Translations under genes and position numbers: made by a program | The notes under the pieces: model-generated | Seen by the model: the letters and a program-made list of their open reading frames with translations, nothing else | Told to the model about the DNA's origin: nothing | Databases searched by the model: none | Part shown: in pieces, positions 25,491 through 33,964 of the stretch | Layout of the letters: each line of letters begins with the position of its first letter | Position numbering within the stretch: position 1 is the first letter of the stretch | Assembly: GCF_025567265.1 (NCBI RefSeq) | Contig: NZ_JAOQJW010000005.1 | Location: 1 to 64,000 of the forward strand | Source of the DNA: Dorea_A amylophila | GTDB lineage: Bacteria > Bacillota > Clostridia > Lachnospirales > Lachnospiraceae | Reading direction: 5' to 3' | DNA length: 64,000 nucleotides

Positions 25491-25520
25491 AAAAAGCGCC
25501 GTATTACTACGACGCTTTTG
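25491..25520 (-). terminator. Terminator of the surface protein gene
   Basis: On the minus strand, stem AAAAGCG/CGCTTTT extended by CGTA/TACG across one mismatch, followed by TTTTTT. The intron begins seven bases further on. Confidence 0.85.
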
Positions 25521-25557
25521 TCTTGCTCGGAAGATGGAGCAAGGGAACACTATTCAA

Positions 25558-27444
25558 TTATCTGTTGTACTTTTTCTTCCTGCTTACAACCATTGTGCCG
25601 ATGGCTGCACCGCCGCTGATGAACAACAGGGCAATCCACAAAGCAAGGTTGCTTGTATCGCCGGTCTGCGGACTCTTATCGGATGTTCCCGGTTTGGTAC
25701 TGGCAGGCTTTTTCTCAAGAGCAGCAATCGCATCTTCGATAGCCTTTGCCATCTTGTCTACTTCGGATTGCTCCGTAATATTTTTACCACGGATAACAGC
25801 CTTGACAGCAGCTTCCACACCGGAGAAATCCTTGTAGTCATTCTTGTTTAGTGCATTTGCTTTGGCAATGGCTGCATCAACCTTTGTGTAATCAGCATCC
25901 TTGTATTGCAGGGCAGCAATGGCATCTTCAATAGCCTTCGCCATTGCATCCACTTCGCTCTGTTCAGTGATGTTCTTGTCACGGACAACAGCCTTGACAG
26001 CAGTTTCTACAGCAGAGAAGTCCTTGTAGTTGTCCTTGTTCAGTGCATTTGCCTTGGCAATGGCTGCGTCGACCTTAGTGTAGTCGGCAGGTAAATAAGT
26101 CATTGCAATGGTCTGCGTATGAGTTGCTGTATCAGCCGTAATCGTAATATTGAGATTGAAAACCTCGCAATTATCTGCGCTGACTTCGACAGTATAAGTA
26201 CCCGCTTCCAAATCAACAGGGTTTGCTACTTCCTGACCATTCACTTTAATGACTACATTCGCCAATTCAGCAGGTGTTACGACAAAAGAAACTGTATACT
26301 TAGGTGCAGGCAAAAGGGGCGTTCCATTAGAATTAAATCGATAATTGCCACCAGCAGCAGTGATTTCATTAAAGAAATCTTCCGTTTTCATAAAGTCAAG
26401 GGTCTTTTCTGTTCCAGCATCCTGGTACTTAAAGCAAGCCGGGACATTTTCAGTTTCCACGAAATAATTGTTTTCAAAAGCAGGTGTATCAGAAGAAACA
26501 CCGCCTGCAATACCACCTAAACGCTTATAAGGTGTAGTAGCCGTATATTGAGATAAATCCATTTCACCAGCGAAATAGCAGTGTCTGATTTTTGTATCTG
26601 CACCAACTATCCCTGCAATGCCGCCGAAATCCGTATTTCCCTTGCCAAGAGGAACCATTTTCCCGGTGGAATAACAATTGATAATCTTTGAGGCTTGATA
26701 CAGCTGCCCAACAATTCCGCCGGTACAGGATGTCCAAGAGGTCATCTCGCCTGTATTAGCACAAAACTGTACGGTACTGTTTTGAGCAAGGCCTACGATA
26801 CCGCCCATCTGAAAAGAGGTGACATCCTTCGTTATTGAAAAATTTCCCTTGTTTTGGCAGTATTCAATTGTGCTATTTATCGCATATCCGCACAAAGCCA
26901 CAGTCCCGTTAATATACTTGTCTGTATCCGTGAACGACACATCTGAAACGCAGTCAGAAATTTTGCTGTCTGCTGCAACGCCCGCTACCGTTCCAAAATA
27001 GACATACCCTGAATTGGACACATCCAGCTTACCTTGAATTGTCAAACCGGAAATTTCAGCGCCGTAAACCTCACTGAAAAATCCGTAAGATGGATACTCT
27101 GTCTTTCCATAGTTTTCGGAAAAATCTAAATTGGAAATCGTATGTCCATTTCCATAGAATTTGCCGCTGAAGTAATGCAGCAGAGTTCCATCAGCAGCAA
27201 ATACGCTGCCAATCGGTTTCCACGCAACACCTGTTAAATCCAAATCTGCATCAAGAGATACAACTGCATCTGTTTTATCATCATATTCGCCATTGTCTAC
27301 AGCTTTTGCAAATTGCAAAAGCTCATCTACTGTTGTGATTGAGGTTTTGTTGCTTTGCTCGTTCTCTTCTGCAAACGCTGGAATTGGAGCAAATGTCATC
27401 ACAAGACACAACGCAAGCAGAAGACTTAAAAGTTTCTTCTTCAT
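25558..27444 (-). CDS. Sortase-anchored surface protein with GLUG-type repeats and FIVAR-like repeats
   Basis: About 628 residues from the ATG at 27444 (GGAGG seven bases upstream). Signal peptide (KKLLSLLLALCLVMTFAPIPAFA), then a beta-helical region (about 60-340) with GGIVG/GGIAG repeats of the GLUG type, a PEGA/Ig-like stretch, and two near-identical ~65-residue repeats starting YTKVDAAIAKANALNK. The C-terminus has the sorting signal SPQTGD (variant of LPXTG), a hydrophobic segment and a basic tail. Expected on the cell wall, binding host or mucin components (inference). Followed by a strong terminator and the intron. Confidence 0.85.
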   Translation of the reverse strand: MKKKLLSLLLALCLVMTFAPIPAFAEENEQSNKTSITTVDELLQFAKAVDNGEYDDKTDAVVSLDADLDLTGVAWKPIGSVFAADGTLLHYFSGKFYGNGHTISNLDFSENYGKTEYPSYGFFSEVYGAEISGLTIQGKLDVSNSGYVYFGTVAGVAADSKISDCVSDVSFTDTDKYINGTVALCGYAINSTIEYCQNKGNFSITKDVTSFQMGGIVGLAQNSTVQFCANTGEMTSWTSCTGGIVGQLYQASKIINCYSTGKMVPLGKGNTDFGGIAGIVGADTKIRHCYFAGEMDLSQYTATTPYKRLGGIAGGVSSDTPAFENNYFVETENVPACFKYQDAGTEKTLDFMKTEDFFNEITAAGGNYRFNSNGTPLLPAPKYTVSFVVTPAELANVVIKVNGQEVANPVDLEAGTYTVEVSADNCEVFNLNITITADTATHTQTIAMTYLPADYTKVDAAIAKANALNKDNYKDFSAVETAVKAVVRDKNITEQSEVDAMAKAIEDAIAALQYKDADYTKVDAAIAKANALNKNDYKDFSGVEAAVKAVIRGKNITEQSEVDKMAKAIEDAIAALEKKPASTKPGTSDKSPQTGDTSNLALWIALLFISGGAAIGTMVVSRKKKYNR

Positions 27445-27637
27445 TTTCATTCCTCCAAAATAATTCTATCCGCTATTTTCTTCCTCCGACAGCGGACACG
27501 CCGGAGAAGATAGAAGGTTTAACCGGAAAAGATCGATTTGCCGGTCGTGGTTAGGACTTCAATATCAAACCACCATCCTTCCATAATTTCTAAGGCAAAA
27601 GGATATGAATTCCCCTACCCCATAGATATATAAAAGT
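27445..27637 (-). other. Long 5' leader of the surface protein gene
   Basis: About 185 bases separate the promoter from the start codon. The leader has complementary blocks (AACCGG.../CCGGT..GGTT around 27520-27555). No known riboswitch pattern was recognised. Confidence 0.4.
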
Positions 27638-27666
27638 ATTTTATCAGATTTTTTCAAAAATCTCAA
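27638..27666 (-). promoter_or_regulatory. Promoter of the surface protein gene
   Basis: Minus-strand TTGAGA (27661-27666), 17 bp, TAAAAT (27638-27643). Confidence 0.65.
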
Positions 27667-27763
27667 GTAGTTTTCAGAATATTGCTCTCATCTTTTTCTC
27701 AAAGCATTGCCTTCTTTCATTACTCACGGAACTTTATGACTTCTTGAATACTACCCGAAAAGG

Positions 27764-27792
27764 AAAAGCCGCCGTCTGTGACAGCGACTTTT
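27764..27792. terminator. Hairpin between surface-gene promoter and sigma-like remnant
   Basis: Stem AAAAGCCGC/GCGACTTTT with one G-U pair and T-rich sequence on both sides. Confidence 0.55.
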
Positions 27793-27929
27793 CTCTTTAG
27801 CGGATAAACCATATCAGCAGTCTATTTATGGCATCCACTGCGCCGTGTCTTTTCGCCTGTATCTCTCGATTTCGCCACTCCATAAGGCACTGACAAATTA
27901 CTCTGATTCCTACCGGCTCTATTGTTATT

Positions 27930-28069
27930 CTAGCGTTTTCTGTACAATTCAGATACAATCGCCCATTTTTCCTGTCCGGTATATCCCATGTACTCGTATT
28001 TGAGGTTGATGAGTTTACAATCCTTTGCAAAAAGTTCTTCCTGTTTTTTAATGTTTTTTCATTTGTCAT
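27930..28069 (-). pseudogene. Frameshifted remnant of the element-type sigma-like factor
   Basis: ATG at 28069 behind GGAG, MTNEKTLK, then loss of one A in an A-run shifts the frame; the corrected frame reads KKQEELFAKDCKLINLKYEY and GQEKWAIVSEL, matching the N-terminus of the intact protein at 54858-55442. It ends in a stop after about 45 codons, with the remaining two thirds missing. Confidence 0.75.
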
Positions 28070-28085
28070 GTTCGTAATCTCCTTG

Positions 28086-28141
28086 AATTTCCTAAACTTG
28101 ACACTTACTTTCTTTAAAGAAAGGTCAATCTCATTGACATA
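28086..28141. repeat. Direct repeat, copy A, flanking the toxin-antitoxin cassette
   Basis: 56 bases with about five mismatches to 28906-28961. On the minus strand it encodes the tail of the small zinc-ribbon protein (NEIDLSL.K.SVKFRKFK) just before the sigma-like remnant. Confidence 0.8.
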
Positions 28142-28178
28142 TTAAGATTTAATTCTGCCAACACTTATAGCAAATCCA

Positions 28179-28215
28179 TTGACTTCATAACAAAATTTAT
28201 GTATAATTTTGTTAT
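28179..28215 (+). promoter_or_regulatory. Promoter and operator of the toxin-antitoxin operon
   Basis: TTGACT (28179-28184), 17 bp, TATAAT (28202-28207). A perfect 11-bp inverted repeat ATAACAAAATT/AATTTTGTTAT (28187-28197, 28205-28215) covers the spacer and -10, a typical autoregulation site for a Phd/YefM antitoxin. Confidence 0.88.
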
Positions 28216-28234
28216 CAGATAAGGAGGTGCTTTT

Positions 28235-28498
28235 ATGCCGACAATCAAATCAAGTGCTGATTTAAGGAATAATTACAATGAAATTTCTACATTTTGTCAT
28301 AATTATCCAGAACCAGTTTTCATCACGAAGAATGGAAAAGGCGACCTTGCAGTTATGAGCATTGAAGCCTACGAAAATCTTGTCAGCCGCTTTGAGCTTT
28401 ACAGCCAAATCAAGGACGGAATGGACGATATTGCATCAGGCAACACCCGACCTTTCTCTGAAGCTATGGCAGATATCAGGAGTCGCCGCACACGATGA
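28235..28498 (+). CDS. Type II antitoxin, Phd/YefM family
   Basis: 87 residues. The N-terminal Phd/YefM fold is visible (IKSSADLRNNYNEISTFCHNYPEPVFITKNGKGDLAVMSIEAYENL), with a charged C-terminal tail that would wrap the toxin. AAGGAGG precedes the ATG. Overlaps the toxin start by four bases and has its own perfect palindromic operator. Confidence 0.9.
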   Translation: MPTIKSSADLRNNYNEISTFCHNYPEPVFITKNGKGDLAVMSIEAYENLVSRFELYSQIKDGMDDIASGNTRPFSEAMADIRSRRTR

Positions 28499-28827
28499 GT
28501 TATCAGCTTCATATCACATCCACCGCAGAGCATGATATTATGCGTGCTGTGGATTACATCGAATTTACCCTAAAAAATCCACAAGCTGCTGACAATCTGT
28601 TAGATGCTGTCACAAAGCAGATAGGAACATTATCAGATTTACCTCAAAAGTTCCGTCTTGTCGATGATCCGGTTTTAGCAAGTTGGGAAATTCGTTTTGT
28701 AATAATCAATAATTACCTTGCCTTTTATATTATTGATGAAGAAAAGCAGACCGTTATTGTAGTCCGTTTTCTCTATCAAAAAAGTAACTGGTGTTCCATT
28801 CTTCGACAGGGATTTCCCCTGGTTTAA
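28495..28827 (+). CDS. Type II toxin, RelE/ParE family
   Basis: 110 residues with the RelE/ParE fold (HITSTAEHDIMRAVDYIEFTLKNPQAADNLLDAV, then IRFVIINNYLAFYIIDEEKQTVIVVRFLY). Such toxins cleave mRNA on the ribosome or poison gyrase. Starts in the ATGA overlap with the antitoxin; followed by a perfect terminator. The whole cassette sits between two copies of a 56-bp repeat in minus-strand genes it interrupts. Confidence 0.9.
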   Translation: MSYQLHITSTAEHDIMRAVDYIEFTLKNPQAADNLLDAVTKQIGTLSDLPQKFRLVDDPVLASWEIRFVIINNYLAFYIIDEEKQTVIVVRFLYQKSNWCSILRQGFPLV

Positions 28828-28851
28828 GGAATCTGTTTTTGCAGATTCCTT
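28826..28851 (+). terminator. Terminator of the toxin-antitoxin operon
   Basis: Perfect stem AAGGAATCTG/CAGATTCCTT overlapping the toxin stop codon, followed by TTACTTTTT. Confidence 0.88.
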
Positions 28852-28886
28852 TACTTTTTATAAAACACAATTATTCAGTTGTCTGC

Positions 28887-29003
28887 TCAATCTGTATTGA
28901 TTTTAAATTTCCTAAACTTGACACTGCCTTTTCTTAAAGAAAGGTCAATCTCATTGATATACCCACATTTCGGGCATTTGATTTCAATATTTCCGGTTGT
29001 CAT
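28887..29003 (-). pseudogene. Small zinc-ribbon (Com-like) gene remnant
   Basis: 38 codons beginning MTTGNIEIKCPKCGYINEID, with one CPKC pair, and ending in repeat copy B. The same coding tail is repeated in front of the sigma-like remnant (copy A), so the original gene lay directly upstream of that sigma-like gene and was split when the toxin-antitoxin cassette arrived. The 5' side is fused to a broken DUF6462 gene. Confidence 0.6.
28906..28961. repeat. Direct repeat, copy B, flanking the toxin-antitoxin cassette
   Basis: Partner of 28086-28141, 820 bases away in the same orientation. The cassette from promoter to terminator lies wholly between the copies. Confidence 0.8.
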
Positions 29004-29131
29004 TGTAACTGTTGAAATGTATGGATCCCCATGGAATAAAGCATTGCACCTTCTTCATAACGGACAAATTTCTTACGTCCTCCTTTGACAAGCTTTTCCA
29101 AATCCGGAACCTTGCTTCGGTTATTTCCCAT
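29000..29131 (-). pseudogene. DUF6462 N-terminal fragment
   Basis: Begins MGNNRSKVPDLEKLVKGGRK with FVRYEEGAMLYSMGIHTFQQL, matching the first ~40 residues of DUF6462, then breaks into the zinc-ribbon remnant. Second of two such fragments in the region (the other at 21250-21381); intact copies are in the element at 35-51 kb. Confidence 0.7.
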
Positions 29132-29230
29132 AACGCTTCCCCCTTGTTTCCAGAAATTTATTTGGCTGGTACGTGAAAGGATGTGTTTTCTGCATATCAT
29201 CAAAATGAATAATTGCTATGCCTGACAACA

Positions 29231-29282
29231 AAAAAGGACACCTTCCATTGGTATTTCTACCAAAAGAGAAGTGTCCCTTTAT
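29231..29282. terminator. Imperfect hairpin
   Basis: AAAGGACAC pairs with GTGTCCCTTT around a 29-base loop, followed by T-rich sequence; probably a leftover terminator of the mobile-gene remnants. Confidence 0.4.
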
Positions 29283-29665
29283 ACACCTTATAATCCATAC
29301 ATCATTATTTCAATCTATACAGCTCCAGGCCGTTTCATGTAGCTCCATGTCAATCCGTGGAACCACTTTTCCTGATTGGACGTCTATGACTACCAAACCG
29401 AACTTTTTTTCTGGATTAGTACAGCTTCATGCATAACAAAAGTTATATTATTCTCTTCTTATATGTGCATATAATCCCAACTATAATGATAGTTATGTAA
29501 TAAAAAATAGTACGAGCATTTTTAATTTTATCAGCTATCATAATTCTGTATGCCTCCTTCTTCCATGAGATTACAGCAAACGTAGTAGTAATGTCTATCA
29601 AAAGGCTTTTACATATTAGATAAAAGCATGTAAAATTTCTTTTACATAGCTTAATTGCGGTCTAT
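29283..29665. other. Gene-poor stretch with an unidentified coding remnant
   Basis: No intact gene. On the minus strand 29310-29400 reads about 29 codons (GLVVIDVQSGKVVPRIDMEL, HETAWSCID, stop) that look protein-like but were not recognised. The remainder to the kinase gene is AT-rich with no clear promoter. Confidence 0.4.
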
Positions 29666-31042
29666 TTAGCTTGTTTCTTGACTACTCAGGAAAAATATTT
29701 CTACCCTCGCCCCACCTGTATTTTCAGAATTTGAAAGTTTAATACCTCCACCATATTTTTCAGCCACAGTTTTTGCAAAAAATAGTCCCATCCCATAATG
29801 GACTTCGCCATTTCTACTTGTGTCATCCATAAAAAACTGCTCTGTGCCATGCAATAATGCTTCTTTTGTAAATCCTGATCCGCTATCCTCCACAATGAAT
29901 GTCAGCCGGCCATCCTGCTCCTTTGCGTCAATATAAATGATTCCATTTTCTTTTGTATGCTCCACTGCATTCTGAATCATATTCATTACGGCCCGGAACA
30001 TTGGATCATAAGCAATCGTTACCTTTTTATCACTTTGTCCCGCCTTCCAATCTATTTTCTGGTGATAGATTTCTACCAGTCCGAGTGCCTGTTCCTTTAT
30101 ATCTGCGAAAAAATCTTCTAACCTCACCGTTGTATAGGTAACATCACTGCAATTCCATGATTTTGTGACATCTATCAACTGTTTTACATAACTTTGTATC
30201 TGTATTGTGCCGTTCAAAACATAAGTGATATTATTCTTCTGTTCTGTGGTCAGTTCAGTCTCTGAAAGTAGTTCTGCATTTCCCCGTACAATCGTAAGAG
30301 GTGTTTTAATATCATGCGCCAAAGCAGACATCTGTTGTTTCTTTTCCTGCTCTGTTTTCCACTGCTTTTCTAAAGATTCTCGCAATGCATCTCGCATATC
30401 ATCGATTGCCGATAAACAGTCATCAAACTCTTTGATACCGGAACAAGATGTCTCATATTCCAGATTTTGATCCTTTATTTGTCTGATTGCGTCTAATACA
30501 GGCTGCATCTGCTTTTTGATTCTTTTTCCAAAACGTATGGACGGAATGATGATAATCGCTACCGCTCCAATCACTGACATAATACTCATCACATTCTGTG
30601 GTCCTATAAAATGCTCCCTCAAAAAAGCTGAATGATATTGAGGTGTCAGGCGATATTGCAATACAACATATTCATTTTCCCTTACAATTACTTTATAAAA
30701 ATATTTCCCGGATGCGTTTCCGTACTTTGCAACATTCCATGCTATCTGTTCGTATTGTTCTGACAGATCTCCACCTATTTTCTCTCCATTCTCTGAAAAG
30801 ATTACATAATCACAAAGTGCAGGAATCATCTCAGCAGTTACTTTATCCGCACGTAAAATCGTATCATATGCTTCATTAATCTTTTGCTCTGCATAATTCG
30901 CCGGATAGATACAGCCCACACTAATCAAAAGGTACAGCAGCAGCCAAGCAACAATCACCAAACCTACTAATGATCCAAGCATGACCAGTACATATCTCAT
31001 AAAAATCCAGCTGAGTGCATTGCTTCTCTTTACTCTTCCCAT
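29666..31042 (-). CDS. Sensor histidine kinase of the lantibiotic-immunity locus (LanK-like)
   Basis: 458 residues. Two N-terminal membrane segments enclose a ~120-residue external sensor, followed by HAMP-like linker, the histidine box ALAHDIKTPLT, N box MIQNAVEHT and G boxes DSGSGF and GMGLFFAKTVAEKYGG. Kinases of this type (NisK/SpaK subfamily) sense lantibiotics. Its start overlaps the response regulator by 13 bases and the pair follows the LanFEG genes. Confidence 0.87.
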   Translation of the reverse strand: MGRVKRSNALSWIFMRYVLVMLGSLVGLVIVAWLLLYLLISVGCIYPANYAEQKINEAYDTILRADKVTAEMIPALCDYVIFSENGEKIGGDLSEQYEQIAWNVAKYGNASGKYFYKVIVRENEYVVLQYRLTPQYHSAFLREHFIGPQNVMSIMSVIGAVAIIIIPSIRFGKRIKKQMQPVLDAIRQIKDQNLEYETSCSGIKEFDDCLSAIDDMRDALRESLEKQWKTEQEKKQQMSALAHDIKTPLTIVRGNAELLSETELTTEQKNNITYVLNGTIQIQSYVKQLIDVTKSWNCSDVTYTTVRLEDFFADIKEQALGLVEIYHQKIDWKAGQSDKKVTIAYDPMFRAVMNMIQNAVEHTKENGIIYIDAKEQDGRLTFIVEDSGSGFTKEALLHGTEQFFMDDTSRNGEVHYGMGLFFAKTVAEKYGGGIKLSNSENTGGARVEIFFLSSQETS

Positions 31043-31692
31043 TTATATCCAATCCCCCAGACTGTTTTTATCGGTGTATAATCATAATCCGCAAATTTTG
31101 CTCTTATATTTTTGATATGCGTGATAATGGTACTGTCATTACTCTCACTGTCAAAACCAAAGACCTCTTCTAAAATCTGTTCTTTCGAGAAAACCTGTCC
31201 CCTGTTTTTAGCCAGGAATTCACAAATTTCGTACTCCGCTTTCGTAAGAGGAAGTTCCTTATCATCAACCAACAGTTTCTTTTGAGACATCTGAATGCAG
31301 ACTCTCCCTAAAACCATCCGGACAGAATGTTCCCTGTGCTCTCTTCTAAGATGTGCATTGATCCTTGCCCGAAGTTCCATCACTCCAAATGGCTTTGAAA
31401 TATAATCATCTGCTCCTAAAGAAAGTCCGTTTACCAGACTGTTTTCCTCCGTTTTTGCCGTAAGAAACAAAATCGGACAATCCACAAGTATCCTAATTCT
31501 TTTGCATAATTCGAAGCCATCAATTCCAGGCATCATAATGTCCAGTAAAATCAGGTCATAACGATGTAATTCTTCCATATTAATTTTTAGTGGATTACTT
31601 ACTTTGGTAACCAGATGTCCATCCTTATTCAAAATGCTTTCTATCATTTCCAAAATTGCCGGTTCATCATCAACTGCCAGTATTTTTGCCAT
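31030..31692 (-). CDS. OmpR-family response regulator of the lantibiotic-immunity locus (LanR-like)
   Basis: 220 residues from the ATG at 31692 (GAGGG upstream). Receiver domain with acidic pocket (AVDDEP), phosphoacceptor LILLDIMMPG, and Thr/Lys of LFLTAK and SKPF; C-terminal winged helix (TKAEYEICEFLAKNRGQVFSKEQILEEVFG). Should activate the transporter genes upstream when the kinase senses peptide. Confidence 0.9.
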   Translation of the reverse strand: MAKILAVDDEPAILEMIESILNKDGHLVTKVSNPLKINMEELHRYDLILLDIMMPGIDGFELCKRIRILVDCPILFLTAKTEENSLVNGLSLGADDYISKPFGVMELRARINAHLRREHREHSVRMVLGRVCIQMSQKKLLVDDKELPLTKAEYEICEFLAKNRGQVFSKEQILEEVFGFDSESNDSTIITHIKNIRAKFADYDYTPIKTVWGIGYKWEE

Positions 31693-31706
31693 AGTTTCCC
31701 TCGATT

Positions 31707-32447
31707 CTATTCCGATATTCTGTTTCCTTCCCAGTGGTTTACCCACCAAAAATAGTATACCATACTAATCCCTGTAAATATTAAGCAACCTGGTATGAAT
31801 GACAACCATTCACCTACACTAGTTTCTCCCAATACAGATTGCAGATAAGTATATGGTACTCTACCCGTCCAGCAGACAAATACATATTTCCACACATAAT
31901 CTCCAAGTCCGGTAAGCATCAATGCACTAATTAGTCCTGATATAATCCCTGCTCCAATGGATACCCCTTTTCCAAACTGAAAAGCCAGAATCAGCTGCCA
32001 CAGATAAAGTGGAACACTGCTTCCCCACAGCAGCAATGCTGCAAATATACATCCTTTCATGATTTCGATATCGCTTGATGCGATTCTTCCAAATCCAATT
32101 CCGAATATGATTGCTGTCAATAGGATAGAGCACAGACACAAAACCAGTAGCATCAACAGTTTCGATAAAAATGCTGCAGGTTTATCCGGTAAAGACAACA
32201 GATTTTGAAAATCACCTGCATTTTGTTCCTGTTCCATCACACTTGCTGTAAAAATTCCAATAAGTACCGGAAGTCCTGCTCCTATTGCCTGATAAAATGC
32301 AATCACTTTCATATTTTCATTCCATGGTGAAAAAAAGTAATATATTAAAAATATAACGCTGGTTATAATCGGAATCAGTAAGTGTGCCAGAATCACAGAT
32401 GTTCCTTTCATCTTTCGCAAGTCTGCATTAAGAGATCTTCCAATCAT
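31707..32447 (-). CDS. Lantibiotic-immunity ABC permease (LanG/MutG-like)
   Basis: 246 residues with six membrane segments and the ABC-2 layout: initial LNADLRKMKGTSVILAHLLIP, then FYQAIGAGLPVLIGIFTASVMEQEQNAGDFQNLLSLP. This coupling-loop pattern is characteristic of LanE/LanG permeases, which expel lantibiotics from the membrane. One base separates it from the upstream permease gene. Confidence 0.85.
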   Translation of the reverse strand: MIGRSLNADLRKMKGTSVILAHLLIPIITSVIFLIYYFFSPWNENMKVIAFYQAIGAGLPVLIGIFTASVMEQEQNAGDFQNLLSLPDKPAAFLSKLLMLLVLCLCSILLTAIIFGIGFGRIASSDIEIMKGCIFAALLLWGSSVPLYLWQLILAFQFGKGVSIGAGIISGLISALMLTGLGDYVWKYVFVCWTGRVPYTYLQSVLGETSVGEWLSFIPGCLIFTGISMVYYFWWVNHWEGNRISE

Positions 32448-32448
32448 C

Positions 32449-33180
32449 TTATTTCACCTCTCTTCTCTCAAACCATTTCAAAAACAGAACCGTTACAAAA
32501 ACAAACCAGATGATTGAGAGACACATTCCCGGAACAATGACTCCCGTATCCAAAAGAGGATTCCCTGCTTCTGCGGCAAGTCCATTTGGTAAAACATGAA
32601 GCAACGGGCACATCATTCGCATAGGGATTGCAGAAACAAGTACATACCAGATTCTGGTTTGTGATATTACCACACCGCTGACGGTAATAAATAGGCAGAC
32701 GAACAGGTTTACAATCATTCCAAATCGTTCACTTAAAAATAAAGCTACCGGAATCTCCCATAACTCAGAAACCGTCAGAAACAATACTGCAATCAACGCT
32801 CCTCCAACTGGAACATGTGTCGTTAGAAGAAAGCCTCCAAGCGTTGCTCCTGCAAACACAATCACATTAGAAAACAAAATCATGTACCCAATATAAATAA
32901 TTTTTCCCAGCAACAATTTTCTTCTGTCTGTGGGAATAGTCATTAAATGATAGTATTTTATCTTTTTCTCCTGCGCCACAGAAAGATAACAAAATAGAGC
33001 AATCATCCCCGGCAGCAAAAGTGTATACCACCAGTTCCAAACACTTTCTGCATAAGCATTTGTCATCCCAAGAGTAAATATAAATGCCATGACAAATGTA
33101 AGAAGAGGAAATCCCCAGATAAACTTTTTTCGCATGGTTCTTTTGGCTTTTTGATGTTCTGCTTTTATAATATTAACCAT
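32449..33180 (-). CDS. Lantibiotic-immunity ABC permease (LanE/MutE-like)
   Basis: About 243 residues from the ATG at 33180. Six membrane segments; begins with the family start MVNIIKAEHQKAKRT and has VAQEKKIKYYHLMTIPTDRRKLLLGKI, the typical MutE/EpiE coupling loop. Overlaps the ATPase gene by eight bases. Works with the neighbouring permease and ATPase as a LanFEG exporter. Confidence 0.85.
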   Translation of the reverse strand: MVNIIKAEHQKAKRTMRKKFIWGFPLLTFVMAFIFTLGMTNAYAESVWNWWYTLLLPGMIALFCYLSVAQEKKIKYYHLMTIPTDRRKLLLGKIIYIGYMILFSNVIVFAGATLGGFLLTTHVPVGGALIAVLFLTVSELWEIPVALFLSERFGMIVNLFVCLFITVSGVVISQTRIWYVLVSAIPMRMMCPLLHVLPNGLAAEAGNPLLDTGVIVPGMCLSIIWFVFVTVLFLKWFERREVK

Positions 33181-33886
33181 GGATTTCACCTGCTTTCTGG
33201 TTTTTTCTTACCACATTCATAAACAAATCTTCAAGATTATCTCCCTGCTTTAATGCTCCTTCGTATCCTAAGATTCCACCTGAAATAATCCCGACTTTAT
33301 CTGCAAGTAACTGTACCTCTGAGAGAATATGACTGGAGAGAATTACAGTGATTCCCTGTTCCGGAAAAGACCGGATCAGCTTTCGTAATTCCTCGATGCC
33401 TATTGGATCTAATCCATTCGTAGGTTCATCCAATATCAAAAGTTCCGGTTCTCCAAGCAATGCCATTGCAATGCCTAGTCTTTGCTTCATCCCCAAAGAA
33501 AACTGTCCTGCTTTCTTCTTTCCGGTGTTTGTAAGTGATACAATCTGCAAGACCTCATCAATTCTGTTTTCATCTGTACCAAGCAATAATTGTCTTACCT
33601 TCAAATTCTCTCTGGCGGAAAGATTTTCATAAATAGGCGGATTTTCAATTAACGCTCCTATTTTTGATAAATCTTTCCTATCCAAAAGTTTTCCATCAAA
33701 GTAAATCTTTCCTGCAGTTGGTTTCAACATACCGGTCAGCATTTTCAATGTGGTAGATTTACCAGCGCCATTCGGTCCAAGCAGTCCATAAATCTGTCCC
33801 TTTTCGATATTAAGTGAAACATTATTTACCGCTTTCTGTTTTCTAAAATATTTACATAGATTTTGTGTCTGTAACATCATTTCCAT
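33173..33886 (-). CDS. Lantibiotic-immunity ABC ATPase (LanF-like)
   Basis: 237 residues. Walker A GPNGAGKS, signature FSLGMKQRLG, Walker B LLILDEPTNGLDP, H-loop SSHILSE. Matches LanF/BcrA-type ATPases. First gene of a five-gene locus F-E-G-R-K. No lanA, lanM/lanBC or lanP gene was found nearby, so the locus gives resistance to a peptide made elsewhere. Confidence 0.9.
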   Translation of the reverse strand: MEMMLQTQNLCKYFRKQKAVNNVSLNIEKGQIYGLLGPNGAGKSTTLKMLTGMLKPTAGKIYFDGKLLDRKDLSKIGALIENPPIYENLSARENLKVRQLLLGTDENRIDEVLQIVSLTNTGKKKAGQFSLGMKQRLGIAMALLGEPELLILDEPTNGLDPIGIEELRKLIRSFPEQGITVILSSHILSEVQLLADKVGIISGGILGYEGALKQGDNLEDLFMNVVRKNQKAGEIHG

Positions 33887-33964
33887 CTTTACTATCCTTC
33901 CTTCTATATTTCATTTCTTACTGAAATATAACCTAACAGAAAAAAATAAAGATTTGATGAAGAT

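Noticed and set aside
27339..27554. 71-codon plus-strand frame over the surface-gene leader
   Set aside because: Antisense to the signal peptide and leader; no ribosome site.
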